Counted from the first letter of the stretch, positions 15,860 through 24,290 are shown. The stretch is DNA of 64,000 bases from a bacterium (GCA_016712675.1 JADJQR010000001.1:4402001-4466000), one strand, 5' to 3'. A program made the numbers and translations. Notes: generated from the sequence alone by a model not told the origin.

Positions 15860-16580
15860 GCGTACGCGCGGTGCCAGACCACAGGTGAGGCCCAACGCGG
15901 CGCACCTCGATGAGTCTACGCCTGCCGCAAGACACAATCAATGCCCTTGCCCGGGGCGGCGGCGGAACGACCACCGTGTCCGGCGAGCGCCTCGACGCCC
16001 GACCCAAGCCCGAAGCCAGATAAGCCCGCCCGTTCGAAACAATTGCGGTCGGCGCACCACGCCTGCGCCCCCGAATCCTGCCTGCCGGGAGCAACTTCAG
16101 CCGTCGCAACACGTCCACGCCGCCGAAGCCCGCCTGTCCCTTCCATTGCCGACGGTTTGGAGCAACTAAATGCCGGACACAGTTCCAAGGCCAGAAGCTC
16201 GGTGAGTTCGGCGCCCATGGACACATGTACCCGCCGAATCCACCGCGAACGTCCTGGCGGCGGTCAGCCGGAAGTGATCCCGACCCTGGGCGACTGAAGC
16301 GACCCCAAGTTCCAGGCCGGCCCGAGGTGATTCCACCTGCCGGGTGGCAGAGACGACACCAAGCTCCGGGGCGATCCAGGATGATTCCGCCTGTCGAGCG
16401 ATGGACGCGGCATCAGATTCCAGCCGGCGATGGGCAAAGCCAATGCCGCAGGTTCAATGATTCTTCACTCAATCGCGATGACGCGCCCGTTCGCCATGAT
16501 TGGCGCGGTGCTGGCCGCCAGTTCATTGCCACAGCCAGATGCGACTTCGAGCAAATCAAAATCGGAAACCTGGCTTACAC
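15860..16580 (-). other. ORF-less cassette, family C copy 3, most diverged (cassette 13)
   Basis: It aligns with the other three family C cassettes end to end but with many substitutions. The repeat elements CGAGGTGATTCCACCTGCC and GATGATTCCGCC are retained, as is the CGCCTGCCGCAAGMCACAATCA segment near the attC. No conserved open frame is seen. Persistence of the pattern in a diverged copy argues for old, maintained sequence rather than a single recent duplication. Confidence 0.6.
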
Positions 16581-16677
16581 ACCTAACACCAGCTTCAGCA
16601 GTGGGCGCGGTTGGCGCGGGCCGTGCTCCGCACGGACCGTGACGACCGTGACCATCTGCTGCAAGCAGAGGTTAGAT
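16581..16677 (-). repeat. attC of cassette 12 (GC-loop subtype)
   Basis: Left core CCTAAC at 16582-16587, right core GTTAGAT from 16671; loop TCC in CCGTGC/GCACGG. Confidence 0.94.
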
Positions 16678-16778
16678 TGGCAGCATGTAAATGGTGTAGC
16701 CCGTCTGATAGCACAAGAACTTCCTCGAGCTCGGGCAATCACGCGCCCCGCGGACAGTGCACTTCGATGCACACGGCC

Positions 16779-17135
16779 TCAGGTGCGTGTTTCCCTCTCA
16801 ATTGCCTCGTCTACAATAGCCCGAAACCATGTCCAAAAATCTGGATACTCACCCACGCTTTCTAGGCCTGGAGAGGCAAAATCATGTATAACGACAACGC
16901 GCGGGCCCTTGTCTGCTTCCCAACACGCAACATCATCGCATGCACCCGAGGCACAGAATGGAACGACGTCCCGTGCGGGATATCGATCTCGTATGCCATA
17001 GAAACGCGTTCGCAGATTGTCGCCCTGCAGGAAGCGCCAAGGCCCGATCGAGTCTACCCGCCATTGGGCGATGCGGCGTAATTCTTCTGGATAACGGAAC
17101 CAGTCAGGCAATTCATTGAATTCCAACAGGTCCAC
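16779..17135 (-). CDS. SUKH (SMI1/KNR4)-type protein (cassette 12)
   Basis: A GTG at 17133-17135 lies 5 bases after GGGGAG and gives 118 residues. The order PFCASGACDDVACWEADKG then RVVVIHDFASPGLESVGEYP and FWTWFRAIVDEAIE is the familiar pattern of small bacterial SMI1/KNR4 proteins. This superfamily includes many immunity proteins against polymorphic or contact-dependent toxins. No toxin gene is adjacent, so it would be an orphan immunity-like cassette. About 100 bases between the stop and the attC hold nothing recognisable. Confidence 0.65.
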   Translation of the reverse strand: MDLLEFNELPDWFRYPEELRRIAQWRVDSIGPWRFLQGDNLRTRFYGIRDRYPARDVVPFCASGACDDVACWEADKGPRVVVIHDFASPGLESVGEYPDFWTWFRAIVDEAIERETRT

Positions 17136-17200
17136 GGTCACTCCCCTTTGGCGAGAATCCCCAAGCAAACACGCGAAGAGCACATTTGGTAGTTCCCCAT

Positions 17201-17299
17201 ATCTAACACCATGCTTCAGCAGTGGGCGCGCCTGGCGCGGCGCTTGCGCCAGCAAGCGACGTGACGGGCGTGACCATCTGCTGCAAGCATCTGTTAGGT
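17201..17299 (-). repeat. attC of cassette 11 (third subtype)
   Basis: Left core TCTAAC at 17202-17207, right core GTTAGGT from 17293. The central stem is GCTTGC/GCAAGC with loop GCCA, and the arm is GACGGGCGTGACC. Shared only with 18391-18489. Confidence 0.94.
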
Positions 17300-17760
17300 T
17301 GCACGGCACCGAACTTGCCCACGACCGCCTCTTGGCTTTGTCGCCAGACCAACACCCACAATGCCCGCGAGCAACCTACTGGTCCAACACCGCGCCGCTC
17401 TCGGCCATGATCATACAGAGTCCACCGACCACGAAGCCAGCGCATTCGACGCCAACCGAACACCGGCCCGAGGCCTGATCTGCTTTGGCGGTCCACAATG
17501 CGAAACGGCCAAGCCGGACGACTTCGGTGCGATTGCGGCTCGAGAGCCGAGCCCTGGCTGTGGGCGAAACAGCCCGGAACCGGCGAACGGGCGCGAAAAA
17601 CACCAATTGACGGCCTCAGGCCTCGGCGAGTGCGGCGCCCATTCGAGGGCACGAACATGCGGCGCGATGCGGCAAGACGGCGATAGGGCGAGACGGCGTC
17701 TGGCGAGGTTGCGCCGGAGCGAGAATCCAAGAGGCTCCGCTCATGCAAACCGTGCAGCCA
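17300..17760 (-). other. ORF-less cassette, family B copy (cassette 11)
   Basis: About 460 bases with no credible gene. It is nearly identical to 18490-18949, with a one-base indel near 17540 that would break any frame. It contains the conserved family B core at about 17407-17482 (ATGATCATACAG, then CGAAGCCAGCGCATTCG, then AGGCCTGATCTGC). Confidence 0.65.
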
Positions 17761-17858
17761 ACCTAACACCAGCTTCAGCAGCGAAGACGTCTGGCACGGC
17801 GCCTGCGCAAGCAGGCGACGTGACAGGCGGCTTCGTCTGCTGCAAGCTCTGGTTAGGT
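17761..17858 (-). repeat. attC of cassette 10 (main subtype, GACGTC variant)
   Basis: Left core CCTAAC at 17762-17767, right core GTTAGGT from 17852; TCTGGCACGG in place of TCTGGCGCGG. Confidence 0.94.
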
Positions 17859-17924
17859 CAGCACCCATGCCGCCAGGTCCACACACTACCATCTTACCGC
17901 CAACTGGTTGCCTGCCCAATCCTT

Positions 17925-18338
17925 TCATGACGTGCCACTGTGTTTTCGCAAGATCAATCTCGCGACAACGTAGGCCATTGCAATACTGATTAATGACGCG
18001 AGAAGATCGATGGGGTCAAATGTGTAGTGGACGCGCGCGAGGACACCCGGACGCGGGAGCAACTGGACGAGCTCGAGCGTCAGCGACGTCACCGCTACAA
18101 GTAGAGCAACTTGACCTAAGCTGAGGCGTGAAACGCGTCCCGTGCTGGACAATAGCAGGAAGAGGAGACCGGCCGGCCCGAGGATGCTAGGGGCAACCCC
18201 AATCACCGCACTGCTCCCTCCATGGTGCGCCAAGCGCAACAGCTTGATCGGGAGTATCGCGAATAGAAGCACCACGCCCAGCCATCCGAAGACGCGCTCG
18301 CTGGCAATGGATGCTCCACTGCGATCACTCACCACCAA
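17925..18338 (-). CDS. VanZ-like membrane protein (cassette 10)
   Basis: The 137-residue protein has about four hydrophobic helices (WLGVVLLFAILPIKLL, ILGPAGLLFLLLSS, VALLVAVTSLTLELVQLL, DLLASLISIAMAYVVARLI). The LELVQLLPRP and FDPIDLLASLI elements match the second half of VanZ-like domains. TTG at 18336-18338 or the following GTG could start it; no strong ribosome binding site decides. Substrate or role unknown. Inner membrane. Confidence 0.6.
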   Translation of the reverse strand: MVVSDRSGASIASERVFGWLGVVLLFAILPIKLLRLAHHGGSSAVIGVAPSILGPAGLLFLLLSSTGRVSRLSLGQVALLVAVTSLTLELVQLLPRPGVLARVHYTFDPIDLLASLISIAMAYVVARLILRKHSGTS

Positions 18339-18390
18339 GGCTGTCGCTTTCCCCGTCGCATTTTTGACGGTTCTTATGCGGCCGTCCGTG

Positions 18391-18489
18391 ACCTAACACC
18401 ATGCTTCAGCAGTGGGCGCGCCTGGCGCGGCGCTTGCGCCAGCAAGCGACGTGACGGGCGTGACCATCTGCTGCAAGCATCTGTTAGGT
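18391..18489 (-). repeat. attC of cassette 9 (third subtype)
   Basis: Left core CCTAAC at 18392-18397, right core GTTAGGT from 18483; matches 17201-17299. Confidence 0.94.
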
Positions 18490-18949
18490 TGCACGGCACC
18501 GAACTTGCCCACGACCGCCTCTTGGCTTTGTCGCCAGACCAACACCCACAATGCCCGCGAGCAACCTACTGGTCCAACACCGCGCCGCTCTCGGCCATGA
18601 TCATACAGAGTCCACCGACCACGAAGCCAGCGCATTCGACGCCAACCGAACACCGGCCCGAGGCCTGATCTGCTTTGGCGGTCCACAATGCGAAACGGCC
18701 AAGCCGGACGACTTCGGTGCGATTGCGCTCGAGAGCCGAGCCCTGGCTGTGGGCGAAACAGCCCGGAACCGGCGAACGGGCGCGAAAAACACCAATTGAC
18801 GGCCTCAGGCCTCGGCGAGTGCGGCGCCCATTCGAGGGCACGAACATGCGGCGCGATGCGGCAAGACGGCGATAGGGCGAGACGGCGTCTGGCGAGGTTG
18901 CGCCGGAGCGAGAATCCAAGAGGCTCCGCTCATGCAAACCGTGCAGCCA
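18490..18949 (-). other. ORF-less cassette, family B copy (cassette 9)
   Basis: Near-identical to 17300-17760, one base shorter around 18728 (GCGCTCGAG against GCGGCTCGAG). The family B core lies at about 18597-18672. The two copies flank the VanZ-like cassette. Confidence 0.65.
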
Positions 18950-19048
18950 ACCTAACACCAAGCTTCAGCAGCGAAGACGTCTGGCGCGGCGCCTGCGCAA
19001 GCAGGCGACGTGACAGGCGGCTTCGTCTGCTGCAAGCACTGGTTAGAT
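18950..19048 (-). repeat. attC of cassette 8 (main subtype, GACGTC variant)
   Basis: Left core CCTAAC at 18951-18956, then ACCAAGC with one extra A; right core GTTAGAT from 19042; ends AAGCACTGG. Confidence 0.94.
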
Positions 19049-19523
19049 TTTCGGCGTCGGCGTGATCACGATGCCGCTTGTCATCTCTCCGAGACATTCA
19101 ACCGCGACATCGCGCCCGGCCAGAACCACAACCCACCAGGCTACTGCTTCAAGACTGTACCGAACCTGCGCCATGATTCTACGGCTCTAGCCGGGCGCGA
19201 AGCCAGCGAACTCGCAAATGCGTGGCCGCACGACCAAGGCCCAATCTGCACGGGCGCCGCAATCGATCCTCAATCAAGGCGTTCGGAGCTGGCGCGATGG
19301 CGCTCGATTGCCAAGTCCAGGCCTCGAGCGTTGCCTGTGCGCAGGGCGAGAATGCGCGCGGAACATCCAAGACGACCGCCGGTGCTTTTGTCCAAGGCCT
19401 GAGACTTGGCGCTCGCGACCCGAGGCCGGCACAACTGCGGAATGCATGCGGCCGCCGATCCAACCGAGGCCCCAACTGTCGAGGCCGATGGGGACGGCAT
19501 GACCTTTGGATCGCAAATCAGAA
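19049..19523 (-). other. ORF-less cassette, family B copy (cassette 8)
   Basis: About 475 bases resembling cassettes 1-3 along most of its length (the GATTCAACCGCGACATCGCG, CAATCGATCCTCAATCAAGG and CTCGCGACCCGAGGCC words recur). The family B core is at about 19172-19249. No conserved reading frame. Confidence 0.65.
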
Positions 19524-19621
19524 ATCTAACACCAGCTTCAGCAGCGAAGACGGCTGGCGCGGCGCCTGCGCAAGCAGGCGACGTGACAGGCGGCTTCGTC
19601 TGCTGCAAGCGATTGTTAGGT
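19524..19621 (-). repeat. attC of cassette 7 (main subtype)
   Basis: Left core TCTAAC at 19525-19530, right core GTTAGGT from 19615. Confidence 0.95.
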
Positions 19622-20339
19622 GCGTACACTGGGCCCCAGACTACAGGTTGGGCCCGATGCGGCGCACCTCTATGAGTGTACGCCTGCCGCAAGCCACAAT
19701 CAATGCCCTTGCCCACAGCGGCAGCGGAACGACCGCCCCGCCCGAAGAGCGCATCAACGCCCGACCCCAGCCCGGCGCCCGATAAGCACACCCGTTCAGG
19801 GCAATTTCGGTGGCCGCAACACGTCTGCGTCCCCGAATCCCGCCGGCCAGAAGCAACTTCGGCCGCCGCAACACGCCTATGCCGCCGAATCCCGCCTGGT
19901 CCTTCCCTCGCCGTCCGTCTGGGGCAAAGCAACGCCAGGAACAACCTCGAAGCCAAGAACTCGGCGAGCTCAGCGCGCTTGGAATCATGTACCCGCCGGA
20001 TCCGCCGCGGTGGTCGTGGCAGCTGACAGCCGGAAGTGATCCCGACCCAGGCAATTGAAGGGACCTCAGATTCCAGGCCGGCCCGAGGTGATTCCACCTG
20101 CCAGGCGAAAGACGCGACCCAAGGTTCTGCAGTGCTCCGGGATGATACCGCCAGCCGGGCGATGGTGGCGGCCTCAGGTTCCTACCGGCGATGGGCAGTA
20201 CCAAGGCCGCGAACTCAATGACACGAAGATGGCGTGCGGCCGCGAGCCCATGCGCCGTGATCCGCACGGCCGCTGCGCTCAGCTTGTTCGCTCGGCCAGG
20301 CGCGACTTCCAACCCAACATTTTGCGATGCTTCCTAGCA
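19622..20339 (-). other. ORF-less cassette, family C copy 4 (cassette 7)
   Basis: Closely similar to 15043-15760. The attC-proximal inverted repeat GCGTACACT (19622-19630) / AGTGTACGC (19675-19683) and the 52-54 base repeats are present. One part, around 20110-20140 (GACGCGACCCAAGGTTCTGC), has diverged from the other copies. No gene supported. Confidence 0.65.
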
Positions 20340-20436
20340 ACCTAACACCGGCTTCAGCAGTGGGCGCGGTTGGCGCGGGCCGTGCTTTGCACGGACCGTG
20401 ACGACCGTGACCATCTGCTGCAAGCAGCGGTTGGGT
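20340..20436 (-). repeat. attC of cassette 6 (GC-loop subtype, GTTGGGT core)
   Basis: Left core CCTAAC at 20341-20346. The right core is GTTGGGT from 20430, still within GTTRRRY but unlike the GTTAG of most sites. Confidence 0.92.
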
Positions 20437-20911
20437 TGCACGGCACCGAACTCGCGCACGACCACCCTTTTTTCCAACGATGCACCGACCGCCTCATACA
20501 GTGGCCTAGATCATTGTCCGGCGAGCCACCACCGTGCCGCAGCCTGGTCGAGTCGGGCCGAGGCCACGCCTATGATTCTACGGAACCAGCGGACTGCGAA
20601 GCCAGCGGATTCGGAGCGGGCCGTCCCCACGTCAGAGGCCCGATCTGCTTTGCCGTACCTCTCGGCGCTACGGTCGAGGCAGCCAATTTGAGCGGGATTG
20701 CGCTCGTGAGCCTCACCCAGACCGCGATAGCGAACCCAGGAGACGGCGAAACAGCGCCAGAAACATCAATTACTGGCCCAAGACGACTGCGCATTCGGAG
20801 CCAAAGCGAGACCACAACAATTCGGCGTCATTCAGTCGCGATTGCGTTCCCAGGCCGAACCAGCGAGAGCTGGCCGGCCACACGAATTCTTCTTATAGGC
20901 CGTGACTGCCA
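20437..20911 (-). other. ORF-less cassette, family B, most diverged copy (cassette 6)
   Basis: It shares its first bases (TTGCACGGCACCGAAC) with cassettes 9 and 11 and the core at about 20571-20648 (ATGATTCTACGG, then GCGAAGCCAGCGGATTCG, then AGGCCCGATCTGC) with all family B members, while most other sequence differs. This copy best shows that the core is conserved beyond the rest of the cassette. Confidence 0.65.
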
Positions 20912-21008
20912 ACCCAACACCAGCTTCAGCAGCGAAGACGGCTGGCGCGGGCCGTGCCATGCACGGCACGTGACAGGCGGCTTCGTCTGCTGCAAGCTCT
21001 GGTTAGGT
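20912..21008 (-). repeat. attC of cassette 5 (ACCCAAC core)
   Basis: The left core is ACCCAAC (20912-20918), the partner of the GTTGGGT core type; right core GTTAGGT from 21002. Central stem CCGTGC/GCACGG around a CAT loop combined with the main-subtype GACAGGCGG arm, a hybrid of the two subtypes. Confidence 0.92.
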
Positions 21009-21014
21009 TCACTT

Positions 21015-21506
21015 CTACCACTCTTCAGCGCACTCGTCATTCAGCTTTCCAAGCTCCGCAAAGACCGTGCGCACTTCGGCATTGCAACTTGAGTCGGCAC
21101 CGGTATCGGGCCTCTCTGCGTGCAGCGTCGTCATGACGACTCCATTCAGCGCCATATCAAAGATGACAGGCCCCGACGGCACTTGGGAGGAGGACGAAGC
21201 AAAGCTCCAGATAGTACCCTCGTAGCAAGACTGCCCGTCAACCATAACCACAAAGCGGCTGCCCCGGCGAGAACGGTGATTCCCTGGTGCGCTATTCCAG
21301 CGTTTGGCGGCATCATCAGTTAGGCGAATCCAGTGACGATTCCAACAGTATTCGACAATGTCTTCGTCCGTCATTATGGGATCACCCACGGCTACTGCGT
21401 TCTGCTGCAGATAGACCGCGAAACGTGGCGGTGGGGCGCCAACCGCTGACTGACAGCAGACCGCGAGCAGCATTGTCGCAAGAACACACAGGTAAAGATT
21501 GCGCAT
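21015..21506 (-). CDS. Exported hypothetical protein (cassette 5)
   Basis: The 163-residue protein starts at ATG 21504-21506. Signal peptide MRNLYLCVLATMLLAVCCQS precedes AVGAPPPRFAVYLQQNAVAV; the CC pair could allow lipidation. The mature part is compact with cysteines at CWNRHW, SCYEGT and SCNAEV, suggesting disulfides. It ends DECAEEW without the tail motif. Function unknown. Confidence 0.62.
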   Translation of the reverse strand: MRNLYLCVLATMLLAVCCQSAVGAPPPRFAVYLQQNAVAVGDPIMTDEDIVEYCWNRHWIRLTDDAAKRWNSAPGNHRSRRGSRFVVMVDGQSCYEGTIWSFASSSSQVPSGPVIFDMALNGVVMTTLHAERPDTGADSSCNAEVRTVFAELGKLNDECAEEW

Positions 21507-21526
21507 GCAGTCCAACCTTGCTTTGA

Positions 21527-21625
21527 ACCTAACACCTAGCTTCAGCAGCGAAGACGTCTGGCGCGGGCCGTGCGCAAGCACGGACCGTGACAGGCGGCTT
21601 CGTCTGCTGCAAGCTCTGGTTAGAC
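21527..21625 (-). repeat. attC of cassette 4 (GCAA-capped GC-stem subtype)
   Basis: Left core CCTAAC at 21528-21533, right core GTTAGAC from 21619; centre CCGTGC-GCAA-GCACGG. Confidence 0.94.
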
Positions 21626-21629
21626 ACAC

Positions 21630-22451
21630 TCATTTGCGCGCGAGCTTTCTCAGGATTGTCCGGTAACGACTGATGAAGGAGTCAATCACCGCATCCTCGT
21701 CATAGAACTGCTCGGTGAACACATTGTCAGCTTCGGTCAAGTTGCACATTTTTCGCACAAGCTTCAGATCGCCAGTGGCGATGAAGGTCCCGTCGTCGCG
21801 ATACCCAATAGACCCGATGCGCTTTTCGATCGTCTTCGTGCCCCTCTTTAGGAAACCAGCCTGCACCTGCTCCCGCTTTATCACGTCCCGGTGATTGCCT
21901 CGCCCGCTGGCGGGGATCACCAGGTCAAAGCCGTAGCGATTGAGTATTCTCCGCAACTCGCGGAAAGTGATCTGGCGCTCACCTCGCTGCGGCTTCTTCG
22001 CGCGCTTCTCTAGCCAGATGGTCAGAGCCTCTACGTCATCGTCTGCGCTCGCCGCCTTTGCTGACTTCTTCTTCATGCGCACGATATCCGTCATGCGATG
22101 ATCGGCCAGGGCGATGATCATCTTGTACAGTTCATCATGTGGAAGATTGAAGAACGTGAGATCATTCTTGTCGAGATGTGCCATCATCGCAACGAGCGCC
22201 GTTCTCTTGTTGCCATTATGAAAAGCGTGGTTGTTGCAGATGCCGAATGCCAAAGTCGCTGCAGATGCGTGTGCCGTAGGATACTTGAGCTTGTCACCAA
22301 ACCCGACATGTTGGCGCGACACCGCCGACTCGAGCAGGTTATTGTCCTTCACGCCCGCCGGGAAGATGGGGTCCGGCGATTGCGCGAAATCCGCCACCAG
22401 AATGTTGTGGATCTTCACCACGTCGTCTGGAGTCAGTGTTAGGACGGGCAA
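21630..22451 (-). CDS. Fic/Doc family protein with C-terminal HicA-like extension (cassette 4)
   Basis: The 273-residue protein starts at TTG 22449-22451 with AAGGAA upstream. Residues 1-125 form a Doc-type Fic domain with active-site motif HAFHNGNKR (residues 75-83; HxFxx(G)NxR, catalytic His75, anion-binding Arg83). Doc proteins phosphorylate EF-Tu; other Fic proteins AMPylate targets. Residues 160-195 (TFRELRRILNRYGFDLVIPA then GRGNHRDVIK) resemble the HicA RNA-binding fold, though the match is by pattern only. Residues 195-273 are charged and unassigned. No inhibitory helix or Phd antitoxin is adjacent, so the extension may provide self-control. Confidence 0.75.
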   Translation of the reverse strand: MPVLTLTPDDVVKIHNILVADFAQSPDPIFPAGVKDNNLLESAVSRQHVGFGDKLKYPTAHASAATLAFGICNNHAFHNGNKRTALVAMMAHLDKNDLTFFNLPHDELYKMIIALADHRMTDIVRMKKKSAKAASADDDVEALTIWLEKRAKKPQRGERQITFRELRRILNRYGFDLVIPASGRGNHRDVIKREQVQAGFLKRGTKTIEKRIGSIGYRDDGTFIATGDLKLVRKMCNLTEADNVFTEQFYDEDAVIDSFISRYRTILRKLARK

Positions 22452-22467
22452 TATGATGTTCCTTTCT

Positions 22468-22566
22468 GTCTAACACCTAGCTTCAGCAGCGAAGACGTCT
22501 GGCGCGGGCCGTGCGCAAGCACGGACCGTGACAGGCGGCTTCGTCTGCTGCAAGCACTGGTTAGGT
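22468..22566 (-). repeat. attC of cassette 3 (GCAA-capped GC-stem subtype)
   Basis: Left core TCTAAC at 22469-22474, right core GTTAGGT from 22560; same centre as the site at 21527. Confidence 0.94.
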
Positions 22567-23042
22567 TTCGGCGCCGGCGTGATCACGATGGCAATCGACA
22601 TTCCTCCGAGACATTCAACTAAGCCATCGCACCAGGCCAGGACTGCAACCCACCAGACTCGTGCTCCAAATCAGTGCCAAACCCGCGACATGATTCTACG
22701 GCCAAGGCCGGCCGCGAAGCCAGCGGATTCGCCAAGAGCGACCCCAACAGCCAAGGCCCGATCTGCCGGGGCGCCGCAACCGATCTTCAATCAAGGCCTT
22801 CCGCGCTGGCGAGATGGCGCTCAAGAGCCGGCTCCAGGCTTCGAGAGGAGCCCGTGCGCAGGGCGAGATTGCACGCGGAACATCCAAGACCGCCGCCGGT
22901 GGCTTTCATCGAGGCCTGATACTTGGCGCTCGCGACCCGAGGCGGTCACAACTGCGGAGCGCGTACGGCCTGCGATTCAACCGCGGCACCAACCTTCGAG
23001 GCCGAAAGCAACGGCGATACTTGTTGCTCTCGGATCAGAAAA
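22567..23042 (-). other. ORF-less cassette, family B copy (cassette 3)
   Basis: It resembles 23141-23616 with numerous substitutions and short indels. Core at about 22689-22766 (ATGATTCTACGG, GCGAAGCCAGCGGATTCG, AAGGCCCGATCTGC). No shared reading frame. Confidence 0.65.
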
Positions 23043-23140
23043 ACCTAACACCAGCTTCAGCAGCGAAGACGTCTGGCGCGGCGCCTGCGCAAGCAGGCGA
23101 CGTGACAGGCGGCTTCGTCTGCTGCAAGCACTGGTTAGAT
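23043..23140 (-). repeat. attC of cassette 2 (main subtype, GACGTC variant)
   Basis: Left core CCTAAC at 23044-23049, right core GTTAGAT from 23134; ends AAGCACTGG. Confidence 0.95.
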
Positions 23141-23616
23141 TTGCGGCGCCAACCTGAACACGATGCCGCTTGCCATTCTTACAAGACATTCAACCGCGGC
23201 ATCGCGCCCGGCCAGAACCACAACCCACCAGGCTCGTGCTCCAAGACTGTACCGAACTTGCGCCATCATTCTACGGCTCTGGCCGGGCGCGAAGCCAGCG
23301 AATTCGCCGATGTCGCAGCCTCACGGCCAAGGCCCGACCTGCAGGGGCGCCGCAATCGATCCTCAATCAAGGCGTTCCGAGCTGGCGAGATGGCGCTCGG
23401 GTGCCGCGTCCAGGCCTCGAGCGTTGTCCTTGCGCAGGGCGAGATTGCGCGCGGGACATCCTAGACGACCGCCGGTGCCTTTCCCCAAGGCCTGCAACTC
23501 GGCGCTCGCGACCCGAGGCCGACAGAACTGCGGAAGACGCGCGGCCGGTAACCCAACCGAGGCCCCAACTATCGAGGCCGATGGTGACGGCGTGACCTTT
23601 GGATCGCAAACTCCAA
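23141..23616 (-). other. ORF-less cassette, family B copy (cassette 2)
   Basis: Appears identical to 23715-24190. Core at about 23263-23342. Several overlapping frames are open on both strands because the sequence is GC-rich and low in TA, but none is preceded by a ribosome binding site and none survives in the diverged relatives. Confidence 0.65.
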
Positions 23617-23714
23617 ATCTAACACCAGCTTCAGCAGCGAAGACGTCTGGCGCGGCGCCTGCGCAAGCAGGCGACGTGACAGGCGGCTTCGTCTGCTGCA
23701 AGCTCTGGTTAGAT
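23617..23714 (-). repeat. attC of cassette 1 (main subtype, GACGTC variant)
   Basis: Left core TCTAAC at 23618-23623, right core GTTAGAT from 23708. It differs from the cassette 2 site by ending AAGCTCTGG, so the cassettes are duplicated but the sites are not fully identical. Confidence 0.95.
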
Positions 23715-24193
23715 TTGCGGCGCCAACCTGAACACGATGCCGCTTGCCATTCTTACAAGACATTCAACCGCGGCATCGCGCCCGGCCAGAACCACAACCC
23801 ACCAGGCTCGTGCTCCAAGACTGTACCGAACTTGCGCCATCATTCTACGGCTCTGGCCGGGCGCGAAGCCAGCGAATTCGCCGATGTCGCAGCCTCACGG
23901 CCAAGGCCCGACCTGCAGGGGCGCCGCAATCGATCCTCAATCAAGGCGTTCCGAGCTGGCGAGATGGCGCTCGGGTGCCGCGTCCAGGCCTCGAGCGTTG
24001 TCCTTGCGCAGGGCGAGATTGCGCGCGGGACATCCTAGACGACCGCCGGTGCCTTTCCCCAAGGCCTGCAACTCGGCGCTCGCGACCCGAGGCCGACAGA
24101 ACTGCGGAAGACGCGCGGCCGGTAACCCAACCGAGGCCCCAACTATCGAGGCCGATGGTGACGGCGTGACCTTTGGATCGCAAACTCCAAATC
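23715..24193 (-). other. ORF-less cassette, family B copy (cassette 1, attI-proximal)
   Basis: The most recently inserted position of the array carries a non-coding cassette. The body matches cassette 2. Core at about 23837-23916. If the array is transcribed from promoters near attI, this RNA would be the first product made. Confidence 0.65.
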
Positions 24194-24290
24194 TAACACC
24201 TGATTGTGTGGCTCCAGAGAAGAGGCCCCCGTCCTGCACCAAACCCAAGCCAAACAGCTTTTCTCCGGAATCCCTGCCGCCCAGGTAACA
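24191..24290 (-). other. Candidate attI site
   Basis: The array ends at the core ATCTAAC (24191-24197; GTTAGAT on the minus strand). Beyond it there is no second attC arm, only unique sequence. This is what attI joined to the first cassette looks like. The IntI accessory binding sites cannot be recognised by eye. Confidence 0.6.

Noticed and set aside
6099-23714. Apparent gene starts inside attC sites (peptides such as LQQTKPPVTSPACAGAAPAV)
   Set aside because: Main-subtype attC sites have no stops in two minus-strand frames, so genes seem to extend into them. Each such gene has a better internal start with a ribosome binding site and usually a signal peptide.
23141-24193. Long plus-strand frames through cassettes 1 and 2
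   Set aside because: They cross attC sites, run against the direction of all other cassette genes and result from duplicated GC-rich sequence.
376-24197. The regular repeats as a CRISPR array
   Set aside because: Units of about 95 bases are spaced 0.5-1.3 kb apart, have integron core sites and flank genes; there are no short uniform spacers or cas genes.
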